A stretch of DNA of 64,000 nucleotides, taken from contig JAFXFO010000001.1 of the NCBI GenBank assembly GCA_017520425.1, forward strand, positions 1-64,000, given 5' to 3'. This stretch comes from Lachnospiraceae bacterium. GTDB lineage: Bacteria > Bacillota > Clostridia > Lachnospirales > Lachnospiraceae. The translations under genes and the position numbers were made by a program. Positions 24,222-31,383 of this stretch are shown piece after piece. Every line of letters begins with the position of its first letter. The stretch's first letter is position 1. The notes under the pieces were generated by a model. That model was not told the DNA's origin. It was given only the letters and a program-made list of their open reading frames with translations, and made no database searches.

Positions 24222-25082
24222 ATGACTTTGGTATTAGAAAATGTAAAGAAGAAATATAAAACATTTGAACTGGATTTGAGTATGACCTTGGAGTCAGGTA
24301 CTATCACCGGTCTTATCGGTAGAAATGGAGCAGGTGAGAGTACTACCTTTAAGGCAATCTTAGGGTTGATTAAGTTGACGGAAGGAAAAGTATTGATTGA
24401 TGGTAAGCAGTCGCAGAATTTAAAGCCGGCAGATAAGGAAAATATCGGTGTGGTACTTTCCGACTCCGGATTTAGCGGATACATGACCGTGAAGGATGTG
24501 ATTGCTACTATGAGTGCTATGTATAAAAAGTTTGATAAGGCAGACTTTACTTCAAAATGTGAGTACTTCAATATTCCTCTAAATCAAAAGATTAAGGAAT
24601 TCTCCACTGGTATGAAGGCAAAGTTAAAGGTGCTTTTGGCAATGTCTCATGGTGCAAAACTGTTGATCCTTGACGAGCCCACTTCCGGTTTGGACGTAGT
24701 GGTTCGTAACGAAATCCTGGATTTGCTTCGGGAATATATGGAGAAGGATGAAGAAAACAGTATCTTAATCAGCTCCCATATCTCTTCTGATTTGGAAGGC
24801 TTATGTGATGATGTGTACTTTATTGAAAATGGTAAGATTATCCTTCATGAGGAAACTGACACCCTGATGGATGCCTACGGTATCCTAAAGGTAACCCCTG
24901 AGCAGTATCAAAAGCTGGAACAGGAATATATCCTCTGTACCAAAAAGGATAAGTATGGTTATACCTGCTTGACAAATCAGAAACAGTATTTTATAGAAAA
25001 TTATCCGGACATTGTAATAGAGAAGAGCGAAATTGATGAAATTATTACATTGATGCTCAGTGACAGAAAGGAAGGCAAGTAA
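24222..25082 (+). CDS. ABC transporter ATPase with Walker A Lys replaced by Glu
   Basis: 286 residues, YtrB-like. Walker B LLILDEPTSGLD, signature-like FSTGMKAKL and switch His in LISSHISSDL are intact, but the P-loop reads GRNGAGESTT: residue 39 is Glu (GAG) where Lys is invariant in active ABC ATPases. One transition (AAG to GAG) would restore it. The reading frame is otherwise undamaged and the operon intact. Either the protein no longer hydrolyses ATP, it works with another subunit, or the base is an assembly error. It lies four bases after the GntR gene, with the permease starting one base after its stop. Confidence 0.92.
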   Translation: MTLVLENVKKKYKTFELDLSMTLESGTITGLIGRNGAGESTTFKAILGLIKLTEGKVLIDGKQSQNLKPADKENIGVVLSDSGFSGYMTVKDVIATMSAMYKKFDKADFTSKCEYFNIPLNQKIKEFSTGMKAKLKVLLAMSHGAKLLILDEPTSGLDVVVRNEILDLLREYMEKDEENSILISSHISSDLEGLCDDVYFIENGKIILHEETDTLMDAYGILKVTPEQYQKLEQEYILCTKKDKYGYTCLTNQKQYFIENYPDIVIEKSEIDEIITLMLSDRKEGK

Positions 25083-25083
25083 T

Positions 25084-25740
25084 ATGAAGGGGTTATTAGT
25101 AAAGGATTTTAGATTTTTATTAGGACAAAAGAGTAGTTTTTTGGTTTTTATTGGAATTGGTTTGTACTTCCTGCTGACAGGAGTGGATGTAAGTTTTGCC
25201 ATGATATTTACCGTGATGATGGCGTCGATTGTAGCAACCAGCAGTATATCCTATGACAACTTCGATAATGGAATGGCGTTTTTGCTGACCCTGCCTATTC
25301 AGAAAAAAACTTATGTGTTATCCAAGTATATCTTATCCCTATTGGTAGTACTGGTGATGGGGGGAGTGATTATATTACTTGCAGTGATTGGAGCAAATAT
25401 GGGGATGGAACATTTGAATCTGACAGACCTAAAAGGTGCTCTTGTGGTAGCCGGAGTTTTTGCAACTGTATTGCTGGCATTTATGATTCCTATTTACATC
25501 ATTTTTGGAGGAGAGAAGGCAAGAGTAGCAATGATTGCTGTATATGGTATTGCGGCAGCTATAGTATTATTGGTTAAGGCATTAGTAGGTGATGTTGAAG
25601 CAGCAGCTAATGAATTGTTTGCAAAACTATCCGCTTTAAGCAATTGGCAACTTGCTTTGCTGGGTGTGGGAATTATGGTTGTATTATTGGCAGTATCCAT
25701 GATTATCTCCATGATCGGACTGGAGAAGAAAGAATACTAA
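25084..25740 (+). CDS. ABC-2 type transporter permease
   Basis: 218 residues, six membrane segments (SSFLVFIGIGLYFLLTGV, YILSLLVVLVMGGVIILLAV, VVAGVFATVLLAFMIPIYII, MIAVYGIAAAIVLLVKALV, LALLGVGIMVVLLAVSMII). N-terminus MKGLLVKDFRFLLGQ matches ABC-2_3 permeases of GntR operons. ATG at 25084 is preceded by AAAGGAAGG in the end of the ATPase gene. It is the last gene of the operon; a GGGTAGTA hairpin array starts 34 bases downstream. Confidence 0.88.
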   Translation: MKGLLVKDFRFLLGQKSSFLVFIGIGLYFLLTGVDVSFAMIFTVMMASIVATSSISYDNFDNGMAFLLTLPIQKKTYVLSKYILSLLVVLVMGGVIILLAVIGANMGMEHLNLTDLKGALVVAGVFATVLLAFMIPIYIIFGGEKARVAMIAVYGIAAAIVLLVKALVGDVEAAANELFAKLSALSNWQLALLGVGIMVVLLAVSMIISMIGLEKKEY

Positions 25741-25773
25741 ATAGTTACCAATATAAACCTATTTTCTGCTCAC

Positions 25774-26020
25774 GGGTAGTATATAAATTATTTCTTCATT
25801 CTACCCAATTCGAGTGCTAATTTTACTATAAAATGATGTAATTCTTTCCGTTTTGGGTAGTATGTAGAAAAAACATGCCTACTACCCAGAAAAACTTCGA
25901 TTTTGTGGGTAGCAGAGAACAATATTTTATATATTACCCAAAATGCTCTGTATATACAAAGTTTTACCCTATTTGGGGGAAATTTTTGGGTAGTAAGACC
26001 TGCTTTTCTTTATACTACCC
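25774..26020. repeat. Four 33-nt hairpins with GGGTAGTA/TACTACCC arms
   Basis: GGGTAG.. arms begin at 25774, 25855, 25907 and 25988; their partner ..TACCC arms end at 25806, 25887, 25939 and 26020. Each hairpin is exactly 33 bases, and starts are spaced 81, 52 and 81, so the array reads as two 114-base units 133 bases apart. Loops differ in sequence. This fills the 337-base gap between two convergent genes. No gene is present; it is not a CRISPR (arms are inverted, spacing unequal). Possible protein-binding palindromes or a decoy array. Confidence 0.8.
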
Positions 26021-26032
26021 ATAGACATTTAA

Positions 26033-26060
26033 AAGAGGGAAGGCTGTAACCTTCCCTCAT
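26033..26060 (-). terminator. Probable terminator of the hemolysin III gene
   Basis: GAGGGAAGG/CCTTCCCTC around CTGTAA; read on the minus strand it is followed by TTTT. Confidence 0.6.
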
Positions 26061-26077
26061 ATTTGATTAATAATTTC

Positions 26078-26728
26078 TTACGCTACATATACATACATGA
26101 AGATGAAGTGGCACACGCTGCCGCCCATGACGAACAGATGGAAGATTTCGTGGGAACCGAAATACTTGTGCTTTGCGTTAAAGATAGGGAGCTTCAATGC
26201 GTAAATAATGCCTCCTATGGTATAAATGATGCCCCCAGCCAATAACCAGCCGAAAGCTGCATGGGGCAAAGTACTCCAAAGCTGACCGAATACGAAAATG
26301 CACACCCAACCCATGGCAATATAAATAAGGGATGAAAACCACTTGGGACAAGTCACCCAAAAGGCTTTTATCAGGATGCCGAAAAGAGCGATGCCCCAAA
26401 CCGTGGCCAGTAAGGTGTACCCGATGGTTCCGCCTAAAATAATCAGGCAAACGGGGGTATAGGTGCCGGCAATCAGTACGAAAATCATCATGTGATCGAT
26501 TTTCTTAAAAAGCTTCAGCTTTTCACCGGTTACATTTACCGTATGATATGTGGTGCTGGCTGCATACAATAAAACCATACTGAAAATGAATATACACATG
26601 GCGGTGAATTCCCTACCTGTGGAATTCAAGGCGGTTTTTACCAATAAGGGTGCTGCGGCTACCAAAGCCATCAGCATGGCGATGGAATGTGTCAATGCGC
26701 TACCCGGGTCCCGAACTGTTATCTGCAT
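26078..26728 (-). CDS. Hemolysin III family / TrhA membrane protein
   Basis: 216 residues with seven membrane segments, the PAQR/hemolysin III fold. Signature residues: SSTTYHTV-type motif as ASTTYHTV near residue 58, then KKIDHMMIFVLIAGTYTPV, and the C-terminal HEIFHLFVMGGSVCHF with the metal-site histidines. Bacterial TrhA proteins affect membrane-lipid homeostasis; the haemolysin name is historical. It has its own promoter (26803-26831) and terminator. Confidence 0.92.
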   Translation of the reverse strand: MQITVRDPGSALTHSIAMLMALVAAAPLLVKTALNSTGREFTAMCIFIFSMVLLYAASTTYHTVNVTGEKLKLFKKIDHMMIFVLIAGTYTPVCLIILGGTIGYTLLATVWGIALFGILIKAFWVTCPKWFSSLIYIAMGWVCIFVFGQLWSTLPHAAFGWLLAGGIIYTIGGIIYALKLPIFNAKHKYFGSHEIFHLFVMGGSVCHFIFMYVYVA

Positions 26729-26802
26729 AATGTTACCTCCTTAATCAAGAAATATCTATGAACTATTATATGTAGTAATCAAAACTATATGAGATTGAGT
26801 TA

Positions 26803-26831
26803 ATATTACATCATGTAGAAAAACATGTCAA
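26803..26831 (-). promoter_or_regulatory. Promoter of the hemolysin III gene
   Basis: Minus strand TTGACA, 17-base spacer, TAATAT, 75 bases ahead of the ATG. Confidence 0.75.
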
Positions 26832-26850
26832 CTATTTTTGCGAAAAAATA

Positions 26851-26882
26851 TGGAGCATGGGATATAATAGGTCCCATGCCCC
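26851..26882 (-). terminator. Terminator after the 88-residue gene
   Basis: GCATGGGA/TCCCATGC stem; on the minus strand TCCATATTTTTT follows. Confidence 0.65.
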
Positions 26883-26904
26883 TTTGCAATTTATTTGTTT
26901 GATT

Positions 26905-27171
26905 TTAATCTTCTTCAATTATCTGGATTTCCAGGTAATCAAATTCGATAGAGTCGATGAAATTGTCCTTGGTGAAACGTGCTTTGTCATGGCGTTTGAA
27001 CTCGGCAATGGTTTTGTCCAGCCAGATGGGCTTGCTTAAATCAAAGGTATAGCAGACCTTGTCCAAGGCATTGAAGACCTTGTGAGTGCGGGTGTCCTGA
27101 GTGTTGTCTTCTATCACAATATCACGAAGCATACGATTGTCCTTAAATTCTTTGGCCCATAAACGAAACAT
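26905..27171 (-). CDS. Small conserved cytoplasmic protein of unknown function
   Basis: 88 residues, no signal or membrane segment. Readable features: MFRLWAKEFKDNRMLRD, TRTHKVFNALDKVC, SKPIWLDKTIAEFKRHDKAR and the acidic end EFDYLEIQIIEED. The start has GGAGG nine bases upstream. I recall similar short proteins in Lachnospiraceae but no assigned role. Its promoter appears to be built partly from the end of the miniature element at 27203-27359. Confidence 0.75.
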   Translation of the reverse strand: MFRLWAKEFKDNRMLRDIVIEDNTQDTRTHKVFNALDKVCYTFDLSKPIWLDKTIAEFKRHDKARFTKDNFIDSIEFDYLEIQIIEED

Positions 27172-27201
27172 GGCAAAATCCTCCTGTAAAAGTATTGAAA
27201 A

Positions 27202-27230
27202 ATTGTAACTATTCAGCACCCCATTCGCAA
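27202..27230 (-). promoter_or_regulatory. Promoter formed by the end of the miniature element
   Basis: Minus strand TTGCGA (27225-27230), 17-base spacer, TACAAT (27202-27207). All but the last base lies in the element's terminal repeat, and it points out of the element toward the 88-residue gene. Confidence 0.6.
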
Positions 27231-27359
27231 AATCGCCTCTGCGAGGCTTTCCTTTTGCTCAGGAGTGCTTCTTGCCATATGAAGTTCCGAGAACAGCCTT
27301 CTGTAAGCAAGCTTACGCAGTCTGTTTTCGAAAATTCGCATGGCTCTGAATAGTTACAA
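27203..27359. mobile_element. Miniature inverted-repeat element, copy 2
   Basis: 157 bp bounded by perfect 14-base inverted repeats TTGTAACTATTCAG / CTGAATAGTTACAA. Internal hairpins include GCCTC/GAGGC and GTAAGC/GCTTAC. Right end shares TGGCTCTGAATAGTTAC with copy 1 at 15234-15373; interiors differ. No coding capacity, so mobilisation would need a transposase elsewhere. It lies between two divergent genes. Confidence 0.75.
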
Positions 27360-27502
27360 GTATATCACAGATAGGAGTCTTAAAAAAACATAAATTTTAA
27401 TCAAAAAGATACAATTATAGATAAGAATATGATATAGTAAGTATATAAGGGGTGAAAGGCAGTTTGCATATTTAAGGTGTGCGGCTGTATGGAGGAGTTA
27501 AA

Positions 27503-28150
27503 ATGCAGTTAAATAAAGAAAATGGGGACGGAATTGAGAGCTGGCAGGAAGTCACGCTGATTTACAATGCGGCATTAAAGCAGGTGCAGACCAAGATGGA
27601 AATCTTAAATCAGGAGTTTCAGCATGTGCACCAGTACAATCCCATAGAGCATATTAAGGCAAGGATTAAGAGTCCGGAGAGTATCGTAAAGAAACTGAAA
27701 AGACATGGGTTGGAATCTACCATTGAGAATATGGTGGGCCATGTGAATGATATTGCAGGTATTCGTATTATTTGTTCTTTTACGTCGGATATTTATACAA
27801 TTGCGGAGACCATCCGGGGGCAGAAGGACATTAAAGTAATCGCAATCAAGGATTATATTACATATCCTAAGGCAAGCGGTTATCGAAGCTATCATATGGT
27901 GGTGACGGTACCGGTATATCTGTCGGATAAAATCGTGGATACCAAGGTGGAGATTCAGATTCGTACCGTAGCCATGGATTTCTGGGCCAGCCTGGAGCAT
28001 AAAATTCACTATAAGCTGGAAGGAGATGCCCCGGAGCATATTAAGAATCAGTTGATTGAGTGTGCCCGTATGGTTATGGATTTGGATGCCAAGATGCTTT
28101 CTCTGAATGAGGAGATTATTCAGACCAGCCAGGAAAGAGAAGGAAAATAA
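27503..28150 (+). CDS. Small alarmone synthetase, RelQ/YjbM-like
   Basis: 215 residues, a single RelA/SpoT synthetase domain without hydrolase, TGS or ACT parts, making (p)ppGpp from GTP/GDP and ATP. Motifs: IKARIKSPESIVKKLKRHG, DIAGIRIICSFTSDIYTI, ASGYRSYHMVV and the acidic VEIQIRTVAMDFWASLEHKIHYK. Start ATG follows GGAGGAG; an in-frame ATG 24 bases earlier has no site. It is followed by its own terminator. Confidence 0.93.
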   Translation: MQLNKENGDGIESWQEVTLIYNAALKQVQTKMEILNQEFQHVHQYNPIEHIKARIKSPESIVKKLKRHGLESTIENMVGHVNDIAGIRIICSFTSDIYTIAETIRGQKDIKVIAIKDYITYPKASGYRSYHMVVTVPVYLSDKIVDTKVEIQIRTVAMDFWASLEHKIHYKLEGDAPEHIKNQLIECARMVMDLDAKMLSLNEEIIQTSQEREGK

Positions 28151-28157
28151 AGAAAAG

Positions 28158-28191
28158 AGAAGGACTTCGCCGTCGGATGAAGTCCTTTTTT
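28158..28191 (+). terminator. Terminator after the alarmone synthetase
   Basis: AGGACTTC/GAAGTCCT stem around GCCGTCGGAT, then TTTTTT. Confidence 0.85.
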
Positions 28192-28198
28192 GAACTAT

Positions 28199-28283
28199 AG
28201 GAAATTGCGCGGGTACAGTAGTGGAGATTAAGGAGAATTGCGAAGCAATTCTCCCAAGCGGATACGCGGGTATCCGCTTTTTT
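28199..28283 (+). ncRNA. Repeated motif with terminator-like hairpin (copy 1)
   Basis: 85 bases: a conserved head (AGGAAATTGCGCG, GTACAGT, GTGGAGATTAAGG), hairpin AGAATTGC/GCAATTCT, then GCGGATAC/GTATCCGC and TTTTTT. Two more copies lie at 44424-44509 (minus) and 44588-44671. In the minus copy the last stem has another sequence but still pairs. Candidate structured RNA; no promoter is visible ahead of it. In the rest of this 427-base gap (28284-28510) I see only GTGCC/GGCAC and AT-rich sequence. Confidence 0.5.
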
Positions 28284-28510
28284 GTCCCTAAAAATGAGGA
28301 GTGCCCAGGCACCTTGCGGTACCCAGGCTATTATGAAAAAATTTATTCATTCAATGTTTAGGTGTCGATTCTTACGACAATTTCAGTATAGCAACTAAAT
28401 GTGAACAAAATATGAACAAAAAATGAATGACGAGTTAACGTTCCAAAAATGTAAAAACGAATTTGCGAAAATTATACAAATTGCACAAAAATATAAGATA
28501 ATCCTTGTTA

Positions 28511-28539
28511 TTGTATTGTTTCATAAAAAATGATAAAAT
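28511..28539 (+). promoter_or_regulatory. Promoter of the coiled-coil membrane protein gene
   Basis: TTGTAT, 17-base spacer, TAAAAT, 38 bases before the ATG. Confidence 0.6.
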
Positions 28540-28577
28540 AAGAAAAAGTAGGTATTTGTAAATCGGGAGGAAAAGTT

Positions 28578-29465
28578 ATGGATTCATTTATTGATAAGCT
28601 GGCGCAGAAGTTTACTGCACAAGAGATTATAAAGGCAAATGCATCGGCAGAAGCTGAGGAATTACACCGTGCCAGAGAACAGGTGAGACAGTATGAAGAA
28701 TGCCTGGATGAGATGAAACAGGTGAATGATTCTACTAAGGTAGCACTGGAGCAGTTTGCAGAGTTTAACCAGCAGGCAAGAGAACAGCTGGAGCAGGCAT
28801 TGCTTGTGGGCGTGGAGAGAATTAACGAAGCACAGGTACCTACAGAAGGTATTAATGAACTGGTGGAGAGTAGCCTGGCACAGATTAAGTCTATTCAGTA
28901 TGATACTGATTCCATGAAGGATGAATTAGAGAAGAGTATTAATGATCAGATTCAGGAATTGAAGGCTCAGCTGATGGAGCAGTTAGACGCACAGCTTTCT
29001 ACCATCGAGACCAGTAAGGAAGTAACCAAGGCACAGTTCTTAGCCATGAGAGAGTTGGCAGAGAAGCAGATTTCTACTACCAAGTCCCAGGGTGATGCTC
29101 AGTTGGTATCATTAAAGACTCAGGGTGATGCTCAGATTGCAGCTATGAGAGAGCAGTCCGCTGCACAGTTGGCAGCTTTAAAAGAGCAGGCGGAAAGTCA
29201 GTCCGGTTTGAAGTCACTGCTTGAGGGACAGAATGAGCAGTTTATGGACTATGTGCATAAGGAAAATGTAAAGGTATATCGTAATGTTCAGGCTTCTGTA
29301 GTAGAAGAGTTGAATAAGCAGACCGAAAGCTTGGGTGCTGAAGTGAAGGCACTGACAGTGAAGACCAAAACACTGATGGCATTTGCAGCAGCTTCCTTTG
29401 GTGTATCTGCGATTTCTACCATTGCATTGGTTGTAATTATTATGATGTTAAAGGGAGTAATCTAA
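28578..29465 (+). CDS. Coiled-coil protein with C-terminal membrane anchor
   Basis: 295 residues. Nearly all is predicted coiled coil rich in Gln, Glu and Ala, with short internal repeats (KSQGDAQLVSLKTQGDAQIA, then REQSAAQLAALKEQAESQ). One membrane segment at the extreme C-terminus (AAASFGVSAISTIALVVIIM), so the coil faces the cytoplasm, tail-anchored. The start follows GGGAGGAAAAG. The flavin reductase gene starts one base after its stop. No family recognised; such rods may act as scaffolds or envelope organisers, but that is a guess. Confidence 0.75.
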   Translation: MDSFIDKLAQKFTAQEIIKANASAEAEELHRAREQVRQYEECLDEMKQVNDSTKVALEQFAEFNQQAREQLEQALLVGVERINEAQVPTEGINELVESSLAQIKSIQYDTDSMKDELEKSINDQIQELKAQLMEQLDAQLSTIETSKEVTKAQFLAMRELAEKQISTTKSQGDAQLVSLKTQGDAQIAAMREQSAAQLAALKEQAESQSGLKSLLEGQNEQFMDYVHKENVKVYRNVQASVVEELNKQTESLGAEVKALTVKTKTLMAFAAASFGVSAISTIALVVIIMMLKGVI

Positions 29466-29466
29466 G

Positions 29467-30027
29467 ATGGCGAAACAGCTTTGGAAGCCGGGGAATATGC
29501 TTTATCCCCTGCCGGTAGTTATGGTGAGCGTGGCGGATAAAGAAGGCAGAAATAATATCATCACCATTGCCTGGGCAGGAACCGTTTGTTCCAATCCACC
29601 CATGGTATCCATTTCTGTGAGACCGGAGAGATATTCCTATGATATTATCAAAGAAACCGGTGAATTTGTGATTAATCTCACCACAAAGGACTTAACCTTT
29701 GCCACAGACTATTGTGGTGTAAAGAGCGGTCGTGATGTGGACAAGTTTAAAGAGATGGGACTGACAGCACTTCCGGGGAAGGAAGTAAAGGCGCCGCTTA
29801 TCGCAGAAAGTCCGGTGAATATTGAGTGTAAGGTGACACAGGTGATTCCCTTGGGAAGTCACGACATGTTTTTGGCAGAAGTGGTAGCCGTACATGTGGA
29901 TGAGAAGTATATGGATGAGAAAGGAAAGTTCCATTTGGACAAGGCAGAACCCATTGCTTACTCTCACGGAGATTATTTGGCAACCGGCGAGTTGTTGGGA
30001 ACCTTCGGATACAGTGTAAAAAAATAG
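29467..30027 (+). CDS. Flavin reductase-like FMN-binding protein
   Basis: 186 residues of the flavin-reductase-like split-barrel family (flavoredoxin type): LYPLPVVMVSVADKEGRNNI, ITIAWAGTVCSNPPMVSISV, RYSYDIIKETGEFVINL. Binds FMN and transfers electrons to unknown acceptors. It is translated directly after the coiled-coil gene (AAGGGAG in that gene's end). A paralogue is at 56192-56749. A convergent terminator follows. Confidence 0.88.
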   Translation: MAKQLWKPGNMLYPLPVVMVSVADKEGRNNIITIAWAGTVCSNPPMVSISVRPERYSYDIIKETGEFVINLTTKDLTFATDYCGVKSGRDVDKFKEMGLTALPGKEVKAPLIAESPVNIECKVTQVIPLGSHDMFLAEVVAVHVDEKYMDEKGKFHLDKAEPIAYSHGDYLATGELLGTFGYSVKK

Positions 30028-30034
30028 TGTAAAG

Positions 30035-30071
30035 AAACGAGGCAGCTGTTAAAACAGACTGCCTCGTTTTA
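30035..30071. terminator. Bidirectional terminator between flavin reductase and dinB
   Basis: AAACGAGGCAG pairs with CTGCCTCGTTTT; the dinB stop codon (30049-30051) lies in its loop. Confidence 0.85.
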
Positions 30072-31239
30072 TGATGTCCTGACCATATTTGTTTCGCAAA
30101 GAGTCCAACGCCGAGTCCAGCTTTTGTTGCTTTTCATTACGGGGAGAAGGATTCTGATAGTCAAACAGACTGAGCTGTATGGGTTCGCCTTCCGGTACCA
30201 GTTTTGAGGTGCGAATGCCCAGTAAGCGGATGGGCTTGCCGTTCCATAGCTCGTCGAATAACCGACAGGCTGTGGTGTAAATAACATCCGTGGAGGCGGA
30301 AGGAAATTCTAAAGTAGTCTGATGGGACACGGATTGGAAGGAGGCGTATTTGATTTCCGTACTGACCATGCCTGCCAATTCGTGGGAAGCACGAACTCGC
30401 TGTCCTACGGTTTCTGCCAACTGTAATAAAGTTCGGTAGGCTTCTTCCTTCGTGACTACATCTGTACTCAGCGTGGTAGAGTTGCCGATTCCTTTCATTT
30501 TAACCGGCTCCGGTGTAATATCAGAGGAGTCGATGCCATTGGCGTATTCCCAAAGAGTGGTACCATGACTTTTTAGGTGGGATTGTAATATCTGTAAATC
30601 TGCATGGGCCAAATCTCCGATGGTGCGAATCCCTAATTTGTGAAGGGTCTCCGTGCTGGAGTGCCCGCACATAAATAGAGAGGAGACCGGAAGGGGCCAT
30701 AGCTTTGTTTCTATTTCATCACTATATAATGTATGAACCAAGTCGGGCTTCTTAAAGTCGGAAGCCATTTTGGCCAGTACCTTACGGTCGGAAATGCCCA
30801 CATTAACCGTAAAGCCGAATTCTTCCCGTACCGAATCCTTAATGATGTGGGCGGCAGCTTCCGGGGAGTGATACTTATCCATGATGGGAGTATAATCCAT
30901 AAAGCATTCATCAATGCTGACCTGTTCGATATCCGGACAAATCCCGGACAGATAGTCCATAAGCATCTGACTCCGTTTCTGATACATTCTGTGATTGGGT
31001 GGAACAATAGTCAGATGGGGACACTTACGCAAAGCATTTACTACCGGTTCGGCGGTTTGAATGCCATAGGACTTGGCCGGTATGGATTTGGCAAGGACAA
31101 TACCATGTCTGGTCTGGGTATCCCCGCCTACGATGGAAGGAATGGTACGGATGTCCTGTTCTCCACCCTGCTCTAAAAGCTCTAAAGCAGTCCAGCTTAA
31201 AAATGCTGAGTTTACATCTATATGAAAAAAGATACTCAT
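30049..31239 (-). CDS. dinB: DNA polymerase IV, Y-family translesion polymerase
   Basis: 396 residues. Copies past DNA lesions at low fidelity. Catalytic acidic residues: Asp8 in FFHIDVNSAF and Asp110-Glu111 in VSIDECFMDY. Also KSYGIQTAEPV, the helix-hairpin-helix region LHKLGIRTIGDLAHAD and a C-terminal little-finger domain. The tail IQLSLFDYQN resembles a sliding-clamp-binding motif. ATG follows AGGAGG. A LexA-type operator was not evident in the upstream bases. Confidence 0.94.
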   Translation of the reverse strand: MSIFFHIDVNSAFLSWTALELLEQGGEQDIRTIPSIVGGDTQTRHGIVLAKSIPAKSYGIQTAEPVVNALRKCPHLTIVPPNHRMYQKRSQMLMDYLSGICPDIEQVSIDECFMDYTPIMDKYHSPEAAAHIIKDSVREEFGFTVNVGISDRKVLAKMASDFKKPDLVHTLYSDEIETKLWPLPVSSLFMCGHSSTETLHKLGIRTIGDLAHADLQILQSHLKSHGTTLWEYANGIDSSDITPEPVKMKGIGNSTTLSTDVVTKEEAYRTLLQLAETVGQRVRASHELAGMVSTEIKYASFQSVSHQTTLEFPSASTDVIYTTACRLFDELWNGKPIRLLGIRTSKLVPEGEPIQLSLFDYQNPSPRNEKQQKLDSALDSLRNKYGQDIIKRGSLF

Positions 31240-31336
31240 AAAAACCTCCTGCTTTTTATTCTTTTTTTATAATACACCCTACAAGTAGTACTTTACAATC
31301 AAAATAATAGTTGGTAGAATGTAAAGTGTTACAAAA

Positions 31337-31352
31337 TTGTTAAATTTAACAA
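31337..31352. promoter_or_regulatory. Perfect palindrome upstream of the M23 peptidase gene
   Basis: TTGTTAAATTTAACAA is a perfect 16-base palindrome 32 bases before the start codon; possible operator. Confidence 0.4.
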
Positions 31353-31383
31353 CGATAAGATGAAATGTGGATTGTTTTGATAT

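Noticed and set aside
25774-26020. CRISPR array
   Set aside because: Units are inverted pairs with unequal spacing and variable loops, and no cas genes are present.
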